Shown here: positions 61,554-64,000 of the stretch, piece by piece
Layout: each line of letters starts with the position of its first letter
Numbering within the stretch: position 1 is the first letter of the stretch
Origin: an uncultured Verrucomicrobiota bacterium
Lineage (GTDB): Bacteria > Verrucomicrobiota > Kiritimatiellia > CAIQIC01 > Lenti-01
NCBI GenBank assembly: GCA_937860055.1
Contig: CALMBO010000029.1
Span: 361,372 to 425,371, forward strand
DNA: 64,000 bases
Direction: 5' to 3'
The notes under the pieces: model-generated
Told to the model about the DNA's origin: nothing
Databases searched by the model: none
Seen by the model: the letters and a program-made list of their open reading frames with translations, nothing else
Program-made: the position numbers and the translations under genes

Positions 61554-63320
61554 CTAGGGCTCCAGCTCCGCCCAGCGGCCATAGAGTCGGTCCAGTTCGG
61601 CGGGAATCTCCCCCGCCCGCAGCGTCGCTGTTTGGATCTCCCCCGCTGCTCCCTTGTAGAACTCAGCCTGGGCCATCCGCGTATGCAATTCTTCCAGCTC
61701 GGATTCCAGCGCCGTGATCCGGCCCGGGATCTCCTGCAGCTCCTTGCGCTCCTTGTTCCCGAGCTTCCGCGGATGCACCGCGGCCAGCTTCGCCGGCGCT
61801 TCTTTCGCCGGCTCCGGCGCGGGCACGGCCGATTTGCGCTGCGCCACCCAGTCGTCGTAGCCGCCCGCGTATTCCCGCACCACGCCATCTCCTTCGAACA
61901 CCAGCGTGCTGGTGACCACTTCGTTCAGGAATTCGCGGTCATGGCTCACCAGCAGCACCGTGCCGGCATACTCCACGAGCAGGTCCTCGACCAGTTCCAG
62001 CGTCTCCACGTCGAGATCGTTCGTCGGCTCGTCGAGCACCAGCACATTCGAAGGGCGCGCGAAAAGCTTCGCCAGAAGCAGGCGGCTGCGCTCTCCGCCC
62101 GACAGCACCCGCACGGGACTGCGCGCACGGTCCGGCGAAAAAAGGAACTCCTCCAGATAGCCGATCACATGCTTCCGCCGCCCGTTCACCATCACATACT
62201 CGTTGCCGTCCGCCACGTTGTCGAACACCGTCCGGCCCTCGTCCAGCGCCTCCCTCAGCTGGTCGAAATAGGAAATCTCCAGCCGGGTCCCATGCTCCAC
62301 GCCGCCTTCATCCGGCGCCTCCTGCCCCAGCAGGACGCGGATCAGCGTGGACTTGCCGCACCCGTTCGGCCCCAGGATCCCCACCTTGTCGCCGCGGCAG
62401 ATTTCGACATCCAGGCCGCGGAACAGGAACCGTCCATCGTAGGCCCGTCCGAGGCCCTGGGCCGTGATGACCTTGTAGCCCGAGCGGCCGGCTTCCTGCA
62501 GCGTGGCCTGGACGGTTCCGCCCTGTTCGCGGCGCGCCGCGCGTTCGGCCCTCAGCCTCTTCAGCTCGCGCACGCGCCCTTCGTTGCGCGTGCGCCGCGC
62601 CTTCACGCCCCTCCGCAGCCACGCCTCCTCCTGCGCCAGCTTCTTGTCGAACACCGCGTTCCGCCGTTCCTCGTCTTCCAGCGCCGCCGCCTTGCGCTCC
62701 AGGAACTGGCCGTAGTTGCAGGCCCACGAGCGCAACCGCCCCCGGTCCAGTTCGACGATCCGCGTGGCCAGCCGCCGCAGGAAGGCGCGATCGTGGGTCA
62801 CGAACAGGATCGCCCACGGGAACCGCAGCAGGAAATTCTCCATCCACTCGATGGATTCCACGTCGAGGTGGTTCGTCGGCTCGTCCAGCAGCAGCACATC
62901 CGGCTCCGAAGCCAGGGCCTTCGCCAGCAGCACCCGCCGCTTCATGCCGCCCGAAAGCGCCGTGCAGTCCGCCCCCGGATCGAGTTCCATCAGCGAAATG
63001 ACTTTCTGCGCCTGCACATCGCGGTGCCAGGCATCCATCTCTTGCCGCGTACCTTCGCGCACCGTCTGGAACACCGTGCCGGCCAGGCCGGCGGGCACCA
63101 CCTGGGGCATCATGGAAACCACGAGATCCCTCGCACGCACCACCTCGCCGCCATCGGGGGGCATCCGGCCTGCCGCAATCTTCAGAAGCGTGGATTTCCC
63201 CTCGCCGTTGCGCCCCAGCAGGCAGACCCGCTCCCCGCGTTCGACATTCAGCGTCGCGCCCTCCAGCAGCCACGGCCCGCCAAAGCGCACGCGGATTTCC
63301 TGTAGACTCAACAAGGCCAT
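61554..63320 (-). CDS. uup: ABC-F family ATPase, Uup-like
   Basis: Soluble dual-ATPase ABC-F protein, 588 residues, without membrane parts. Both halves have Walker A (GRNGEGKST; GPNGCGKST), signature (LSGGMKRR; LSGGERSR) and Walker B (VLLLDEPTNHLD; VLVLDEPTNDLD). The linker includes the basic coiled-coil KARRTRNEGRVRELKRLRAERAARREQ. A C-terminal coiled coil (KERKELQEIPGRITALESEL) marks the Uup branch, linked to ribosome and DNA-associated roles. The start is set at ATG 63320 (MALLSLQEIRVRFGG); upstream frame is shared with the antisense of the riboswitch region. Confidence 0.9.
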   Translation of the reverse strand: MALLSLQEIRVRFGGPWLLEGATLNVERGERVCLLGRNGEGKSTLLKIAAGRMPPDGGEVVRARDLVVSMMPQVVPAGLAGTVFQTVREGTRQEMDAWHRDVQAQKVISLMELDPGADCTALSGGMKRRVLLAKALASEPDVLLLDEPTNHLDVESIEWMENFLLRFPWAILFVTHDRAFLRRLATRIVELDRGRLRSWACNYGQFLERKAAALEDEERRNAVFDKKLAQEEAWLRRGVKARRTRNEGRVRELKRLRAERAARREQGGTVQATLQEAGRSGYKVITAQGLGRAYDGRFLFRGLDVEICRGDKVGILGPNGCGKSTLIRVLLGQEAPDEGGVEHGTRLEISYFDQLREALDEGRTVFDNVADGNEYVMVNGRRKHVIGYLEEFLFSPDRARSPVRVLSGGERSRLLLAKLFARPSNVLVLDEPTNDLDVETLELVEDLLVEYAGTVLLVSHDREFLNEVVTSTLVFEGDGVVREYAGGYDDWVAQRKSAVPAPEPAKEAPAKLAAVHPRKLGNKERKELQEIPGRITALESELEELHTRMAQAEFYKGAAGEIQTATLRAGEIPAELDRLYGRWAELEP

Positions 63321-63440
63321 GTTTTGCTCAAATCCATCCCACGAAAGACCGGGATCATGGAGGCTTCCCGCCCATGCGTCAACTGCGGCGTTCCCCTCGC
63401 CTTGACAGGGCCGCCCCCCTGTGGCACCTTGCCCGGACAT

Positions 63441-63513
63441 CAGCAGGGGTGGCGACAAGCGCCTGAGATCATACCCTTCGAACCTGATCCGGATAATGCC
63501 GGCGCAGGGAGCA
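63441..63513 (+). ncRNA. TPP riboswitch (THI element)
   Basis: The conserved core is visible: AGGGGTGG, then CGCCTGAGATCATACCCTT, GAACCTGATCCGGATAATGCCGG and GCAGGGA. The CTGAGAT and ACCCTT-GAACCTGAT-CCGGATAATGCCGG elements bind the pyrimidine and pyrophosphate of thiamine pyrophosphate. It lies 83 bp before a Thi4-family gene, which TPP is expected to repress. Confidence 0.95.
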
Positions 63514-63557
63514 ACCGGAAGCCGCGATGGCCGCGGCGGCCCTTTCGAAGTTTCATG

Positions 63558-63595
63558 GTGTTTTCCCCTCCCTGCCTGCACGGAAAGGAAAACAC
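63558..63595 (+). promoter_or_regulatory. Hairpin hiding the ribosome binding site of the thiazole synthase gene
   Basis: GTGTTTTCC (63558-63566) is an exact complement of GGAAAACAC (63587-63595), giving a 9-bp stem directly before the ATG at 63596. The Shine-Dalgarno GGAAAGGA (63582-63589) overlaps the right arm. The left arm lies between the riboswitch and the start, so the stem is a candidate expression platform that blocks translation. An alternative hairpin GCCGCG/CGCGGC lies at about 63521-63537. Confidence 0.65.
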
Positions 63596-64000
63596 ATGTT
63601 GAATGAAGTGACCATCTCGCGGGCGATCATCGACGCCTATTTCAAAAAGTTGACGAGCCATCTGGACGTGGACGTGGCCATCGTAGGCGGCGGGCCTTCC
63701 GGCCTGGTCGCCGGCCATGATCTGGCGCGGGCGGGAAAGAAAGTGGCCCTGTTCGAAAGCAAGCTCTCCATCGGCGGCGGCATCTGGGGCGGCGGCATGG
63801 GGTTCAATGAAATCGTGGTTCAGGAGGCCGCGCACAAAATGCTGGCGGAATTCGGCCTGCGTGCCACGGAATTCGAACCCGGCTACTACACGCTGGATGC
63901 CGTGCACGTCGCCGCCGCCCTGACCGCCCGCGCCATGGAAGCCGGCCTCGCCGTCTTCAACCTGACAAGCATGGAAGATGTGGTCATCCAGAAGGACCGC
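63596..64000 (+). CDS. Thi4-family thiazole synthase (3' end outside window)
   Basis: Only the first 135 codons are inside the window. The product MLNEVTISRAIIDAYFKKL... has the dinucleotide-binding motif VAIVGGGPSGLVAGHDLA and the glycine-rich SIGGGIWGGGMGFNEIVVQE, typical of ribulose-type Thi4 enzymes, which make the thiamine thiazole from NAD, glycine and sulfide. The TPP riboswitch upstream confirms a thiamine role. The residue that decides the sulfur source (Cys in suicide enzymes, His in sulfide-using ones) lies beyond residue 135, so it cannot be read here. Confidence 0.92.
   Translation, partial: MLNEVTISRAIIDAYFKKLTSHLDVDVAIVGGGPSGLVAGHDLARAGKKVALFESKLSIGGGIWGGGMGFNEIVVQEAAHKMLAEFGLRATEFEPGYYTLDAVHVAAALTARAMEAGLAVFNLTSMEDVVIQKDR

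Overview
The window is high-GC bacterial chromosome with no rRNA, tRNA, CRISPR array, prophage or insertion sequence that I can recognise. Gene content (lepB, lepA, rpe, recO, ybeY, phoH, a 7TM-HD protein, full-length NifU, LL-diaminopimelate aminotransferase), large lipid-carrier glycosyltransferases, a very large secreted protein with RCC1, beta-helix, PKD and calcium-binding repeats, and intergenic palindromes of the type TTTTTCCA-N5-TGGAAAAA point to the PVC superphylum. Kiritimatiellota (former Verrucomicrobia subdivision 5) is my best guess. That placement is an inference, not something the sequence proves.

Layout. 1-5.5 kb: minus-strand run rpe, lepA, lepB, then a TPR/multi-pass membrane protein cut by the window edge. 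5.6-14.4 kb: a rhomboid protease, then seven minus-strand genes, six joined by short stop/start overlaps, that look like a surface polysaccharide cluster (two GT4, one GT39/ArnT-like, one GT2-like, an O-antigen-ligase-like protein, two methyltransferases). 14.6-22.9 kb: a three-OB-fold protein; the operon HIT, phoH, 7TM-HD, ybeY, recO; a MATE transporter and a zinc-ribbon/Smr protein. 23-27 kb: a complete polyamine ABC importer potABCD. 27.2-32.6 kb: plus-strand secreted protein, GT2-methyltransferase fusion and giant membrane protein. 32.6-39.3 kb: maf, a secreted protein of unknown function, nifS, nifU, GT2, an ACT-domain protein and dapL. 39.5-42.5 kb: azoR, an XRE-cupin regulator and an acyl-CoA synthetase. 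42.6-47.7 kb: a compact ExbB/ExbD-type ion-driven motor locus with a secreted beta-propeller and a CxxC cluster protein. 47.8-52.4 kb: GT2, YfhO-like protein, methyltransferase. 52.7-60.5 kb: one 2576-residue secreted repeat protein with an internal 1361-bp perfect duplication. 60.7-63.3 kb: methyltransferase and an ABC-F ATPase. 63.4-64 kb: a TPP riboswitch with a hairpin over the ribosome binding site in front of a Thi4-family thiazole synthase, which runs off the window.

The two strongest candidates for new biology are these. (1) The motor locus at 42.97-47.65 kb: one ExbB/TolQ-like channel gene is followed by two ExbD-like genes whose N-terminal membrane segments align without gaps, but one carries Asp and the other Asn at the position expected to bind the proton. 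This suggests an asymmetric, heterodimeric stator core coupled to a secreted beta-propeller. (2) A family of TTTTCCA-N5-TGGAAAA palindromes in one to five copies, found at four intergenic sites and each time just after a stop codon.
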